Positions 42,359 through 51,660 of a stretch of 64,000 bases of DNA are shown here, piece after piece. Each line of letters begins with the position of its first letter. Position 1 is the stretch's first letter. A program made the position numbers and the translations under genes. Origin of the DNA: F23-B02 sp963650165 (GTDB taxonomy: Bacteria; Bacillota; Clostridia; Oscillospirales; Oscillospiraceae); contig CAVJKX010000008.1 in assembly GCA_963650165.1 (NCBI GenBank), forward strand, positions 19,872 through 83,871, given 5' to 3'. Under the pieces are notes generated by a model. It was given only the letters and a program-made list of their open reading frames with translations, was not told the DNA's origin and made no database searches.

Positions 42359-42685
42359 ATGGCAAAAGGCGGATTTCGCGGCGCTATGGGCGGCGGCAAC
42401 ATGATGAAGCAGGCTCAGAAGATGCAGGAAGAGTTCATGAAAATGCAGCAGGAGCTCGAGAACAGGGAGTTTGTCTCCACCGTCGGCGGCGGCGCCGTTA
42501 AGGCGACCATGATCGGCACCCGCGCGCTCAAGAGCATAGAGATCGACCCCTCGGCGGTCGATCCCGACGATCTCGAAATGCTTCAGGACATGATCGTCGC
42601 CGCGGTCAACGAGGCGATCACCCAGAGCGAGAACGCGACCAACGAGGCAATGAGCAAGCTCACCCCCATGGGCTTTCCTTTCTAA
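42359..42685 (+). CDS. ybaB: YbaB/EbfC nucleoid-associated protein
   Basis: 108 aa, ATG 42359 with AGGAGG upstream, 21 bases after dnaX. Met/Gly-rich N-terminus, a helix MMKQAQKMQEEFMKMQQELE, strands EFVSTVGGGAVKATMIG and the dimer helix DLEMLQDMIVAAVNEAITQ. The family forms dimers that bind DNA with little sequence preference. In most Firmicutes recR follows dnaX-ybaB; here a repeat element begins straight after the stop. Confidence 0.95.
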   Translation: MAKGGFRGAMGGGNMMKQAQKMQEEFMKMQQELENREFVSTVGGGAVKATMIGTRALKSIEIDPSAVDPDDLEMLQDMIVAAVNEAITQSENATNEAMSKLTPMGFPF

Positions 42686-43446
42686 AGGCGTTTTTTCAGA
42701 GGCGCACGGACGCACCTACAGATACGCTTATTGCCGGTGCCCGGTTCGGTACATTGGTGGAAACTACGGCGTTTCGCGCCCCATTAGTACGCAGTAATGG
42801 TTTTGCGCCCTTGGCTTCCCCTTGCGCAGCCTGAGGGGAAGCTGTCACCGAAGGTGACTGAAGAGGTGTAATTAAATCGCGGCGCAAGCCGCAACAATGC
42901 TGATAAAAGACAGTGCAGATCATAGTCTGCACTGTCTTTTTCACGCTTAATATTAAATTCAACTTCCGATTTGTAGTGAATTTGTGTTTGCCTGACGGTA
43001 AAGGATTTAATTACACCTCATCCGGCTCGCTTACGCGACCCACCTTCCCCTCAAGCTCCGCAAGGGGAAGGCAGGGCGCAGGCTGCGCCTGCAAATGAAG
43101 ATTGAAGATTGAATATCGAATAATGAATAATTGCGGTGTGCGCAGAGCGCACGGATTTTCAGAGGCGTTGCTGCGCCGTGCCGATACGCTATTTGCGTCA
43201 GCCCGACCGGAAGCCGCGCAGGAAACCATCACAAACAAATCTTTCTCCGCACTCGCGTTGCGCGGCAGTGTTCTTATTTTGTCGGCGGTAACGATACCGG
43301 GCCACCAGAGATACCCGTATCCGAGGCTGCGTCAATGCGCCTCTGAAAAAGCGCGAAACGTTCTTATTTATACCATTGTCTCGATACCGGGCACCGGCAG
43401 TCTCTGTATAGGTACAGCCTTAATGCGCCTCTGAAAAAGCGCCTCT
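42686..43446. repeat. Composite inverted-repeat element, copy 4
   Basis: It fills the space between the convergent ybaB and YeiH-type genes. Left arm GCGTTTTTTCAGAGGCGCAC with GTGCCCGGTTCGG; A block about 42820-42872; AGACAGTGCAGA hairpin 42905-42942; inverted A block 43012-43072 (TCCGGCTCGCTTACGCG variant); a GTGCGCAGAGCGCAC palindrome about 43138; then three right arms ending near 43168, 43348 and 43444. No gene was found. Confidence 0.85.
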
Positions 43447-44467
43447 AAATAAGTGAGAGGGCGTGCTGCATTGCGATGGCGACGCCGGTGATGCCGAGCC
43501 AGCAGCAGAAGCCGAGCAGCAGCGGCTTGCCGCCGGTTTTTATGAGCTTGACGGGATTTGTGTTCAGGCCGATGGCCGCCATGGCGAGGACTATCATGAA
43601 CTTGCTCAGCTCCTTGAGCGGATTGAACACGCTTGCATCGACGCCCAGCGCCTGCGCAACGGTCGTGACGACCGAGGCGAGGATGAAGTAGAGGATGAAC
43701 ATCGGGAAAACGCTCTTCAGGCTGACCTTCTTACCCGACTCGCCGGCAGATTTTTTCGAGCGTATGAGCGCGAGGACGAGGGTGATGGGTATGATCGCGA
43801 GTGTACGCGTGAGCTTGACGGTGACGGCCTTATCGAGCGTCTGCGAACCGAGCCCCCACATGCTGTCCCAGGTCGAGGCGGCGGCGGTGACGGAGGAGGT
43901 ATCGTTGACGGCAGTACCGGCAAAGATGCCGAAGGCCTCGCCGGAGGTAGTCGAAAAGCCGATGAGCGTGCCCATGAGCGGGAAGATGAGCGCCGCGATG
44001 ACGTTGTAGAAGAAAATGACGGATATCGCCTGCGCGACCTCCTCGTCGCTCGCGTCGATGACCGGCGCGGTGGCGGCGATGGCCGAGCCGCCGCAGATCG
44101 ACGAGCCCACGCCGATGAGGGTGGATATCTTCGCGGGGATCTTCAGCGCCCTGCACATGATAAACGCGACCAGCAGCGAGGTGCTTATCGTGCTGAGGAT
44201 GATCGGCAGCGACTGCACGCCCGTGCGGCCGATGACCGCGAGGTTCATACCGAAGCCGAGCAGTATGACCGCCCACTGGAGTATCTTCTTCGATGTGAAT
44301 TTGATACCCGCCTCGAAGGGGGCGCGGTTTGTGAGGAACATGCCGACGATCATGCCGAGCAGGATGGAGATAACGGGTCCGCCGACGACTGCGAATTTGC
44401 GGCCGAGCAGCCACGCCGGGACCGCGATAACAAGACACAGCAGCAGTCCCTTCAGCTTTTCTTTCAT
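43445..44467 (-). CDS. YeiH/UPF0324-family putative anion exporter
   Basis: 340 aa, ATG 44467 preceded by a weak GAAAGAAGAATC site. About 10 TM helices. Conserved UPF0324 segments: AVVGGPVISILLGMIVGMF, LLGFGMNL, GVGSSICGGSAIAATAPVI, TAVNDTSSVTAAAS and MAAIGLNTNPVKL. The family (YeiH, PF03601) is predicted to export sulfate or sulfonate, but the substrate is seldom proven. The stop TAG is part of the repeat edge (TTTAGAGGCGC). It is probably the last gene of the 44.5-49.4 kb transcript. Confidence 0.9.
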   Translation of the reverse strand: MKEKLKGLLLCLVIAVPAWLLGRKFAVVGGPVISILLGMIVGMFLTNRAPFEAGIKFTSKKILQWAVILLGFGMNLAVIGRTGVQSLPIILSTISTSLLVAFIMCRALKIPAKISTLIGVGSSICGGSAIAATAPVIDASDEEVAQAISVIFFYNVIAALIFPLMGTLIGFSTTSGEAFGIFAGTAVNDTSSVTAAASTWDSMWGLGSQTLDKAVTVKLTRTLAIIPITLVLALIRSKKSAGESGKKVSLKSVFPMFILYFILASVVTTVAQALGVDASVFNPLKELSKFMIVLAMAAIGLNTNPVKLIKTGGKPLLLGFCCWLGITGVAIAMQHALSLI

Positions 44468-44483
44468 TGGGTGATTCTTCTTT

Positions 44484-44753
44484 CTATGCGAATTTTATAA
44501 TAAGGTACGCGGCAGCGGCGATCTGCAGGAGCGTCAGCAGCGGAAAGCCGACGACGAAGGCCTTGTGCAGCGTTTTGTGGCGGAACGAATACATGCCGAC
44601 CGTACCGCCGAGCGCGCCGCCCAGAAACGCCAGCAGAAACAGCGTTCTTTCGGGGATGCGGCGCTTGCGGAGCTTTGCAAGCAGCTTGTCTATGCCCATG
44701 AGAGCGCACAGCAGCACGTTGACCGCCGCGAGGTAATAGGCAAGATACTCCAT
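44484..44753 (-). CDS. DUF1294-family small membrane protein
   Basis: 89 aa from ATG 44753, whose A is the last base of the upstream stop (TGATG), so translation is coupled; a GTG one codon earlier is possible. Three TM segments and the family hallmark MGIDKLLAKLRKRRIPERTLFLLAFLGGALGGTVGMYSFRHKTLHK (only the key D-K, RIPE, GG and RHKT groups are diagnostic). The function is unknown across the family. Confidence 0.88.
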   Translation of the reverse strand: MEYLAYYLAAVNVLLCALMGIDKLLAKLRKRRIPERTLFLLAFLGGALGGTVGMYSFRHKTLHKAFVVGFPLLTLLQIAAAAYLIIKFA

Positions 44754-45172
44754 CACAGCTTGAACAGATTAAGACCTACGTCGGCATCGGGATATCTGTC
44801 GATCTCGCCGTCGATGACGGTCACGATCATCTCGCAGGTGGCGGAGACGACCGCGCGGTTTAAGTGACCGCCGAACACCTCGCCCTTCTCGTTGCCCGCG
44901 GACATGTGTATATGCGTATAGAACTTGCCGTCCATGGTGTTGATGCTGCCCGTGAGAGAGACTATCTCGAACGCGCCCTTGAACTCGTTGGAGTAGTATT
45001 TCTTCTCCGAGGTGTTGAAAACGCCGACGGTGAAGTCGTTCGTTGCGCCCAGAGCCGAGACGGAAGCGAGCTTTATGTTCTCCTTTTCGGCCAGCTCGCG
45101 TATCTTGTCGAGTATCTCCTCGCCGCGGTCGATGCGTGCAACTATGGTCTTGTCAAATCTTTTGTACTTCAT
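44753..45172 (-). CDS. PPC/DUF296 domain protein
   Basis: 139 aa, ATG 45172, three bases after ygiQ. One PPC (plants and prokaryotes conserved) domain: VARIDRGEEILDKIRELAEKENIK, SALGATNDFTVGVFNT, GSINTMDGKFYTHIHMS and GGHLNRAVVSATCEMIVTV with the His residues that bind metal in solved relatives. Bacterial single-domain forms are homotrimers of unknown role; plant AT-hook fusions bind DNA. Confidence 0.88.
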   Translation of the reverse strand: MKYKRFDKTIVARIDRGEEILDKIRELAEKENIKLASVSALGATNDFTVGVFNTSEKKYYSNEFKGAFEIVSLTGSINTMDGKFYTHIHMSAGNEKGEVFGGHLNRAVVSATCEMIVTVIDGEIDRYPDADVGLNLFKL

Positions 45173-45175
45173 GAC

Positions 45176-47123
45176 TCATTTTCCTTTCTTTTTTGAACCC
45201 GGCTTCGCCGTCTTTTTGGACTTGGGCTTTGCCCAGCCCTTGGCGTAGCCGGCTTTTTTCGTTATCTGCGGCTTTTCCGGCTCCTTCGGCTTTGCCGGAG
45301 CCTTCGCCCGCGGCGGGCGGTCGGGGCGCACAAGGCACTCCGGCCCGCAGCCGATGAGATCCTCCCTGCCGGCCTCCCTGAGCGCTTCGATGACGAGCTT
45401 TCGCTTGTCCGGACGCTTCCACTGCAAAAGCGCGCGCTGCATGGCCTTCTCACGGAAGGTCTTTGCGACGTACACCGACTTCATGGTCATGGGGTCGATG
45501 CCCGTGTAGTACATGCAGGTCGAGACCGTGCCGGGCGTGGGATAAAAATCCTGCACCTGCTCGGGCTGACGGCCCGTTTTATTGAGGTACTCCGCCAGCG
45601 CGACGGCGTCGGCGAGCGTGCTGCCGGGGTGCGAGGACATGAGATAGGGGACGACGTACTGCTCCTTGGAAAAGCGCGTGTTGAGCTTTTTGTACTTGTC
45701 CATGAACTTTTCGTACACGCCGATGTGCGGCTTGCCCATATAGTCGAGGACGCTGTCGATGCAGTGCTCGGGCGCGACCTTGAGCTGGCCGGATATGTGA
45801 TACTTCACAAGCTCGGCGAAGAAATCGTCGTTTTTATCCTCGAGCATATAGTCGTAGCGTATGCCCGAGCGGACAAAGACCTTTTTTATGCCCGGTATCT
45901 GCCGCAGCTTGCGCAGGAGGGCGAGATAGTCCGAGTGGTCGGCATCGAGGTTCGGACAGGGCGTCGGCGCAAGGCAGCGGCGGTCGGCGCACATGCCGCA
46001 TTTGGCCTGCTTTTTGCAGGAATGATGGCGGAAGTTTGCCGATGGGCCGCCGACGTCGTTGATATAGCCCTTGAAGTCCGGGAATTTCGTGAGCGCCGTG
46101 ACCTCGCGTATGACGCTTTCGTGGCTGCGGCTTGTGACCATTCTGCCCTGATGGAAGGCCAGAGCGCAGAAATTGCAGCCGCCGAAGCAGCCGCGGTTGT
46201 GAATGACCGAGAACCTTACCTCCTCGATGGCGGGAACGCCGCCGAGGGGCTCGTACATTGGGTGGTAACGCTTGGTGTACGGCAGCTCCGCGACGCGGTC
46301 GAGCTCCTTCGTCTCAAGCGGCATCGCGGGGGGGATTTATTACAAGACAGCGCCCGTCGTGCTCCTGAATGAGCGCCCTGCCGCGCACGGGGTCATGCTC
46401 TGCGTATTCGATGCGCGTAGCGTCCGCGTAAAAGCGCCTGCTGTCGCAGACGTCGGCAAAGGAGGGCAGCGTTACGCTGTCAAAGGCGCAGTCGGCCGCA
46501 TCGTGCGTGAGAAAGCCCGTGCCGCGAATATCGCGCATTTCGGAAACGGGGATCTTCTTTTTTAGCCTGCGCGCTATCTCGCGCGTGGCCGTTTCGCCCA
46601 TGCCGTAGACGAGCAGATCCGCGCCGGAATCGACAAGGATCGAGCGGCGCACCTTATCGTCCCAGTAGTCGTAGTGCGCAAAGCGGCGCAGCGATGCCTC
46701 AAGGCCGCCGATGATGATCGGAACGTCCGAGCCGAAGGCCTCGCGGGCGCGGTTTGAATAGACTATCGTCGCCCTGTCCGGGCGCAGTCCGGTCCTTTTG
46801 CCGGGCGAGTAAAAATCCTCGCTGCGGCGCTTTTTGGCCGCCGTGTAGTGCGCGACCATGGAGTCGAGGTTCCCCGCTCCTATCAGAACGCCGAGGCGCG
46901 GCCTGCCGTAGGCCGCGAAGGCCTCCGCCGAGTGCCAGTCCGGCTGGGCGCAGACCGCGACGCGGTAGCCGTCGGCCTCCAGGACGCGGCCGATGACCGA
47001 GGTCCCGAAGCTCGGGTGGTCAACGTAGGCGTCGCCGGTGACAAGCAGGAAATCGTACCACCACCAGCCGCGCTCGTGCATCTCGTCCCGCGAGACGGGC
47101 AAAAATTCAAGGTCCTCTGTCAT
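45176..47123 (-). pseudogene. ygiQ: YgiQ-family radical SAM protein, split by a frameshift
   Basis: Translation starts at ATG 47123 (MTEDLEFLPVSRDEMHERG), sharing ATGA with the upstream stop. The N-terminal part has the UPF0313 pattern FLLVTGDAYVDHPSFG and GGLEASLRRFAHYDYWDDKVRRS. The frame breaks in a run of seven C on the minus strand (46334-46328): as read, it ends NPPRDAA-stop. Removing one C restores NPPA-MPLETKELDRVAELPYTK and a 648-residue protein. The second half carries the CX3CX2C cluster site RGCFGGCNFCAL and a basic, Lys/Pro-rich tail. It may be a true mutation, a slippage switch or a sequencing error. Confidence 0.88.
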
Positions 47124-48220
47124 ATAAGCTCTCCCCAATACCAGCCCGACGTGCCCCTGTGCTTTACAAGGCAGCCGCGCGAGGTCTCTTCCACGACGCT
47201 GACCTCGTCGCCGGGAGCAAGCTCCAGCACAAGGTCGGTGGAATCGTTGCATTTGCAGAACTCCGCATCGGAGTAAAGGTACTTTGTGAGTATCTCCATC
47301 TCATAGCCCGTGCGGACGTGGCGCACGAGGGAAAACTCCTCTCCCCTGCGCAGCACCTGCACGTCGTTGTCGCCCCAGCGGATGTAATAGCTCCTTTTGC
47401 TCCCCCGCTGCGCTGTTTTCACCCGGCGCACGGGAAAGGGATCGTAGGCCTCGAAGGAAAAATCCTCGCTGCCCTCACATGGGATGATAAGCGCGTTGAG
47501 CTGTCCGTCGTCCTTGAGCGAGCAGCCTCCGTCGATGGAGATGACGCGGTGCTGCCGGTCGATTATCGGGTTTGCGCAGACGTGATCGGGCAGATACAGC
47601 ATCACCGGCCAGTGGCCGACGATGACCCACTTGTCGAAAGTGTAGCCGCGATCCATAAATGCGTCAAATTTCATGCAGTCGCCGCCGCGCTGCCGCTCTA
47701 TGGGCTCGTCGGGCCTTATGCCGCCGTGCACGAATATATAATGCGGCGTTTCGATGACGTGCGGAAGCGCGCGCAGGAAGCTCCACTCGGCCTCAAAGCG
47801 CTCGGAAAGCTCGGGAATGAGCTTGGGAAAGTCGAGCTCCGGGCTCACCTCGACGCCCATCTCGGCGAGCATATCCCAAACGAGGCCGCCGCGCTTTTCG
47901 AGCATATAGCCCACTATGCGCGTATCCCAGTAGCGCCGCTCGGCGGAGATGATATCGCTCCATGTGTCGCAGTTGCCGCAGACGGCGCGGCAGTTCCCGC
48001 GGGCGGCAAGCTCCATTATAAAGCGCAGCGTTTCCAGGCTCTGTCCGCCCTTTTCGAGGAAATCGCCGTCTATGATGAGCTCGTCTGCGTCGGAGAAATG
48101 TATTTTTTCAAGAAGCCCCTTGAAATAGGGCATGTTCGCGTGTATATCGGAAACGGCGATGATGCGCCTGCCGCGCGTGTCGAGCTTTTCCACGCGGGCA
48201 TTAACGTTCCACATTGACAT
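47120..48220 (-). CDS. Calcineurin-like metallophosphatase with C-terminal SH3 domain
   Basis: 366 aa; ATG 48220 gives MSMWNVNARV, and a second ATG lies at 48214. Metal motifs in order: AVSDIHANM, IIDGDFLEKG, GNCD, FVHGGIRPDE and VIVGHWPV, as in serine/threonine or nucleotide phosphatases. Residues about 300-366 form an SH3-like domain (DLVLELAPGDEVSVVEETSRGCLVKHRGTSGWYWG). The N-terminal enzyme is probably active; the SH3 part may bind peptide or cell wall, yet no signal peptide is seen. It sits between the phosphatase-GNAT fusion and ygiQ with two- to four-base junctions. Confidence 0.87.
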   Translation of the reverse strand: MSMWNVNARVEKLDTRGRRIIAVSDIHANMPYFKGLLEKIHFSDADELIIDGDFLEKGGQSLETLRFIMELAARGNCRAVCGNCDTWSDIISAERRYWDTRIVGYMLEKRGGLVWDMLAEMGVEVSPELDFPKLIPELSERFEAEWSFLRALPHVIETPHYIFVHGGIRPDEPIERQRGGDCMKFDAFMDRGYTFDKWVIVGHWPVMLYLPDHVCANPIIDRQHRVISIDGGCSLKDDGQLNALIIPCEGSEDFSFEAYDPFPVRRVKTAQRGSKRSYYIRWGDNDVQVLRRGEEFSLVRHVRTGYEMEILTKYLYSDAEFCKCNDSTDLVLELAPGDEVSVVEETSRGCLVKHRGTSGWYWGELI

Positions 48221-48222
48221 CG

Positions 48223-49371
48223 TTATTCAAATCTCTTTTCCATGAGGTACAGCGGCGCAGCGGCGCCCGGCTCGCTGCCGAGAACGTCAAAGCCGAGCCC
48301 CTCGTAAAAATTTATCGCCGCGGCGTTTTCCGACGAAACGTGCAGCCGCACCTTTTCCCTGCCGAGCATCTCGTAATTCGTGATCGCGCGGCCTATAAGC
48401 TGCGTGCCGAGGCCGATGCCGCGCAGGGGCTCCTTTATGTACACAAGGCTCACCCAGCCGACGCCTGCGCCCTTCGAGCGCTCGGGGTCCGTTTCGATAA
48501 TGCCGGCAAGCTCGCCGTCGGAGCGGAAGCCCTTGAGTATCGCACGCTTATCGGCGGCGAAATGGCGCTTTGCCGAGGCGAGATAGGTCTCGGGGTAAAA
48601 GCCCCGGAGATTGCCGTGCGCTGCCTTCCAGGAGGCGGCGTAAAGCTCCCTGTACAGCTCCGGCTCGCGGTTCGGGTCGAGCGGCTCGTAATAGAGATTG
48701 TTCGGGTCCGCCCCGCGCGTCTCCTTCTTCCACCAGCTCTGCCGCGCGAAGGTCGAAAGCTCCGGCGGCAGATGGGAGTTGTCGTTGTAATACCCGACGG
48801 TGAACGCGCCGTTTTCGTATATGAGCTTGCTCACGGCGGTGTTGTCCCCGTGCGGCAGGCCCGGGATATCGCGGCTTTTTACGTTCATGATATACGCCAG
48901 AAGCGAGCGTATCGCCATGCCGTGGGACACCACGGCGACCGTTCTGCCCGCGTTCGCCTCCGCTATATCGCTCACCGCCGAGACTATGCGTTCGGTGCAC
49001 TCTGCGAAGGTCTCCGCGCCGGGGGCGCGCCACTCGTCCGGATCGTTGTTGAAATTGTCCATCTGCACGGGGTCAAATCTGTACATATCGCCGAAGCTCA
49101 TGCCCTCGCATACGCCGAGGTTTATCTCTCTCAGGCGCGGCGTGAGCTGCATGGTGAGCGCGTGGTACTTCGTTATCGCGCCCGCCGTCGTCACCGTGCG
49201 GCGCAGGTCGCTCGAATACAGCGCGTCGAGCTCTGTGCCCTTAAAGCGCTCCGCAAGGCAGGCTATCTGCCTGTGTCCGCGCGGCGTTATGAAGCTGTTG
49301 TGCTGCCCCTGCACGATGCGGTAAAGGTTCCCCTCCGCCTCGGCGTGGCGTATCATGTATATAGTTGTCAT
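48223..49371 (-). CDS. Histidine phosphatase - GNAT acetyltransferase fusion
   Basis: 382 aa, ATG 49371, followed two bases later by the metallophosphatase gene. Residues 1-200 are a phosphoglycerate-mutase-like histidine phosphatase: YMIRHAEAEGN (nucleophile H9 next to R8), SSDLRRTVTTA, E-rich GVCEGMSFG and VVSHGMAIRSL. Residues about 235-380 are a GNAT domain: VSLVYIKEPLRGIGLGTQLIGRA with the acetyl-CoA-binding RGIGLG loop, and VSSENAAAINFYEGLGFDVLG. Both domains look complete. The combination suggests linked dephosphorylation and acylation of one metabolite; the substrate is unknown. Confidence 0.9.
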   Translation of the reverse strand: MTTIYMIRHAEAEGNLYRIVQGQHNSFITPRGHRQIACLAERFKGTELDALYSSDLRRTVTTAGAITKYHALTMQLTPRLREINLGVCEGMSFGDMYRFDPVQMDNFNNDPDEWRAPGAETFAECTERIVSAVSDIAEANAGRTVAVVSHGMAIRSLLAYIMNVKSRDIPGLPHGDNTAVSKLIYENGAFTVGYYNDNSHLPPELSTFARQSWWKKETRGADPNNLYYEPLDPNREPELYRELYAASWKAAHGNLRGFYPETYLASAKRHFAADKRAILKGFRSDGELAGIIETDPERSKGAGVGWVSLVYIKEPLRGIGLGTQLIGRAITNYEMLGREKVRLHVSSENAAAINFYEGLGFDVLGSEPGAAAPLYLMEKRFE

Positions 49372-49443
49372 TTACCTTGACCTCAATTGTTTAATAATAT
49401 ATAATATATTATTATTTCAGCAATAAATCAAGTGGGGGCTGAC

Positions 49444-51648
49444 GTGAGAGTTTTACATCTTATCTCCGGCGGAGACTCGGGCGGCGCGAAAACGCACGTT
49501 CTTTCTCTGCTGCAGGATCTTAACAGGCACATCGAAGCGGAGCTCGTCTGCTATATGGAGGCCGAGTTTTCCGAAGAGGCGCGCGCAAAGGGCATTCCGA
49601 CGCGGGTCTTCCCCGGAGGCTTCAGGTCGGGCCTCGAGAAAACGCGCGAGCTCATCGAAAACGGCGGCTACGATATCGTCCACTGCCACGGCAGCCGCGC
49701 AAATCTGACCGGTGCGCTGCTCAAAAGGCATTTTGACGTCCCCTTTATCAGCACCGTCCACAGCGACTACAAGCTCGATTACCTCGGCCGTCCGCTGGCG
49801 GCCGCGACCTACGGGCAGCTCAACAAAATGGCGCTGCGCAGAATGGATTACCGCGTCTGCGTTTCCGACAGCATGCGCCAGACGCTCATCGACCGCGGCT
49901 TTGACGCAAACAGGCTCATGACGATCTATAACGGCGTCGATTTTTCCCGCCCCGCACCGGCGATCACGCGGCGCGAGTGGTTTTCCGAGATCGGCTGTGA
50001 CTTCCCCGACGATGCGATCGTTCTCGGCATCGCGGCGCGCTTTGACGCCGTAAAGGACGTCGCCACCACCGTGCGCGGCTTTGCCGGAGCCGCTAAGGAA
50101 AACGACAGGCTGCGCCTTCTCATAGCCGGCGACGGCAGAGAGCGCGAGATGCTCGAGGCGCTGTGCTCGGAGCTCGGCGTGCGCGGCAAGGTCTTTTTCG
50201 CGGGCTGGATAAACGGCATGGACGGCTATTACGCGAGCGTCGACATAAACGCGATAAGCTCCCTGTCCGAGACCTTCCCCTATGCCGTGACGGAGGCCGC
50301 GCGCGCCGGTATACCGACGGTCGCCTCCCGTGTCGGCGGTCTGCCGCGGATCATAATAAACGGCGAGACCGGCATGCTGTTCGAGCCGCAGGATCACGAG
50401 ACGATGACGCGCTGCATCCTCGCCCTGGCAAACGACGAGGCGCTGCGCAAAAAGCTCGGCCGGGCGGTGTACGACAAGGCAAAGCGCGAGTTTTCCACCG
50501 AAAGCACCTGCCTGAGGCAGCTGAAGATATATAAAACAGTCACGGAAAGATACAGGCAGCCGCGCACCGGAGTCGTCATCTGCGGCGCTTACGGCCACGG
50601 CAACGCCGGAGACGAGGCGCTGCTCACGGCCATCACCGAGCGGCTGCGCGAGACGGATCCCGACATGCGCATAGTCGTCGTGTCCAAAAGCGCAAAGTAC
50701 ACAAAGCGTGTGCACGGGCTGAGCGCGATACGGCGCTGGCAGACATTGAAGCTGCGGCGCGAGCTGAAGCGCTCGAAGCTGTTCATAAGCGGCGGCGGCA
50801 GCCTTATACAGGACGTCACGAGCCGCAGGAGCCTGTGGTTTTACCTGCACACGATATCGCTTGCGAAAAAATGCGGCTGTAAGGTGCAGATGTACGGCTG
50901 CGGCATGGGGCCGCTGCGCTACGCCTATGACAGGCGCCGCGCGGCAGAGACCATAAACCGCTGCGTGGACGCCATAACCCTGCGCGATCCGCTGAGCCTT
51001 GAGTTCACGCGGGAGATCGGCGTGACGGTGCAGGAGGTGCTCGTAACGGGCGACCCGGTGCTCAATCTGCGCGGCAGAAGCGACGCGGACGCGAAGCTTT
51101 TCATGCGCAGCCACGGCATAGACCCCAACGGCAGCTATGTCTGCCTCGGCCTGCGAAACTGGTACGGCTTTGACGAAAAAAGCATCGAGATACGCACTGC
51201 GCTGCAATACTGCCGCGACAGGTACGGGCTCACGCCGCTGTTCATGCCGATGAATTACGAGCGTGATATAGCGCTGACCGAGCCCATAACGAGCGGTCTG
51301 GGCTCCGAGTATTTCGTCATGCCCAGGACCGACGACGCGGAGCTTGAGATAGCGCTCGTGCGGCAGATGAAGCTGTGCCTTGCGATGCGCCTGCACAGCC
51401 TTCTGTACGCGGCCTGCGGCGGCGTGCCGTCGGTCGGGCTCAGCTACGATCCGAAGGTCACCGGCTGCACGAGGTATCTCGGCATTTCCTGCATCGACTT
51501 CGGCGAGGTCACGGCGCAAAGCCTGTGCGAGGCGATCGACGCCGCGCTGTCCGAGGCGGGCTCGGACGAGCTCGTGCGGCGCTTTGAATACATCAAAAAC
51601 GCGGAGAAAATGAACATCGGGACCGCAAAGCGGCTTCTCGGCGAATAA
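49444..51648 (+). CDS. GT4 glycosyltransferase - CsaB pyruvyltransferase fusion
   Basis: 734 aa. GTG 49444 (RVLHLISGGDSGGAKTH) is chosen because a GGGGG run lies six bases before it; GTG 49432 would add four residues. Residues 1-365 are a GT-B glycosyltransferase (HCHGSRANLTGALLK, VSDSMRQTLIDRGFD, SSLSETFPYAVTEAARAGIPTVAS with the EX7E-type Glu). Residues about 375-690 are a polysaccharide pyruvyltransferase (CGAYGHGNAGDEALL, LFISGGGSLIQDVTSRRSLWFYL, CLAMRLHSLLYAACGGVPSVGLSYDPKV). CsaB ketal-pyruvylates secondary wall polysaccharide for SLH-domain anchoring. Fusion would place sugar transfer and pyruvylation in one enzyme. Confidence 0.92.
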   Translation: MRVLHLISGGDSGGAKTHVLSLLQDLNRHIEAELVCYMEAEFSEEARAKGIPTRVFPGGFRSGLEKTRELIENGGYDIVHCHGSRANLTGALLKRHFDVPFISTVHSDYKLDYLGRPLAAATYGQLNKMALRRMDYRVCVSDSMRQTLIDRGFDANRLMTIYNGVDFSRPAPAITRREWFSEIGCDFPDDAIVLGIAARFDAVKDVATTVRGFAGAAKENDRLRLLIAGDGREREMLEALCSELGVRGKVFFAGWINGMDGYYASVDINAISSLSETFPYAVTEAARAGIPTVASRVGGLPRIIINGETGMLFEPQDHETMTRCILALANDEALRKKLGRAVYDKAKREFSTESTCLRQLKIYKTVTERYRQPRTGVVICGAYGHGNAGDEALLTAITERLRETDPDMRIVVVSKSAKYTKRVHGLSAIRRWQTLKLRRELKRSKLFISGGGSLIQDVTSRRSLWFYLHTISLAKKCGCKVQMYGCGMGPLRYAYDRRRAAETINRCVDAITLRDPLSLEFTREIGVTVQEVLVTGDPVLNLRGRSDADAKLFMRSHGIDPNGSYVCLGLRNWYGFDEKSIEIRTALQYCRDRYGLTPLFMPMNYERDIALTEPITSGLGSEYFVMPRTDDAELEIALVRQMKLCLAMRLHSLLYAACGGVPSVGLSYDPKVTGCTRYLGISCIDFGEVTAQSLCEAIDAALSEAGSDELVRRFEYIKNAEKMNIGTAKRLLGE

Positions 51649-51660
51649 GGGGGAAAACAT

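Noticed and set aside
42686..43446. CRISPR array
   Set aside because: The repeated units are inverted blocks of differing length without regular spacers, and no cas gene is in the window.
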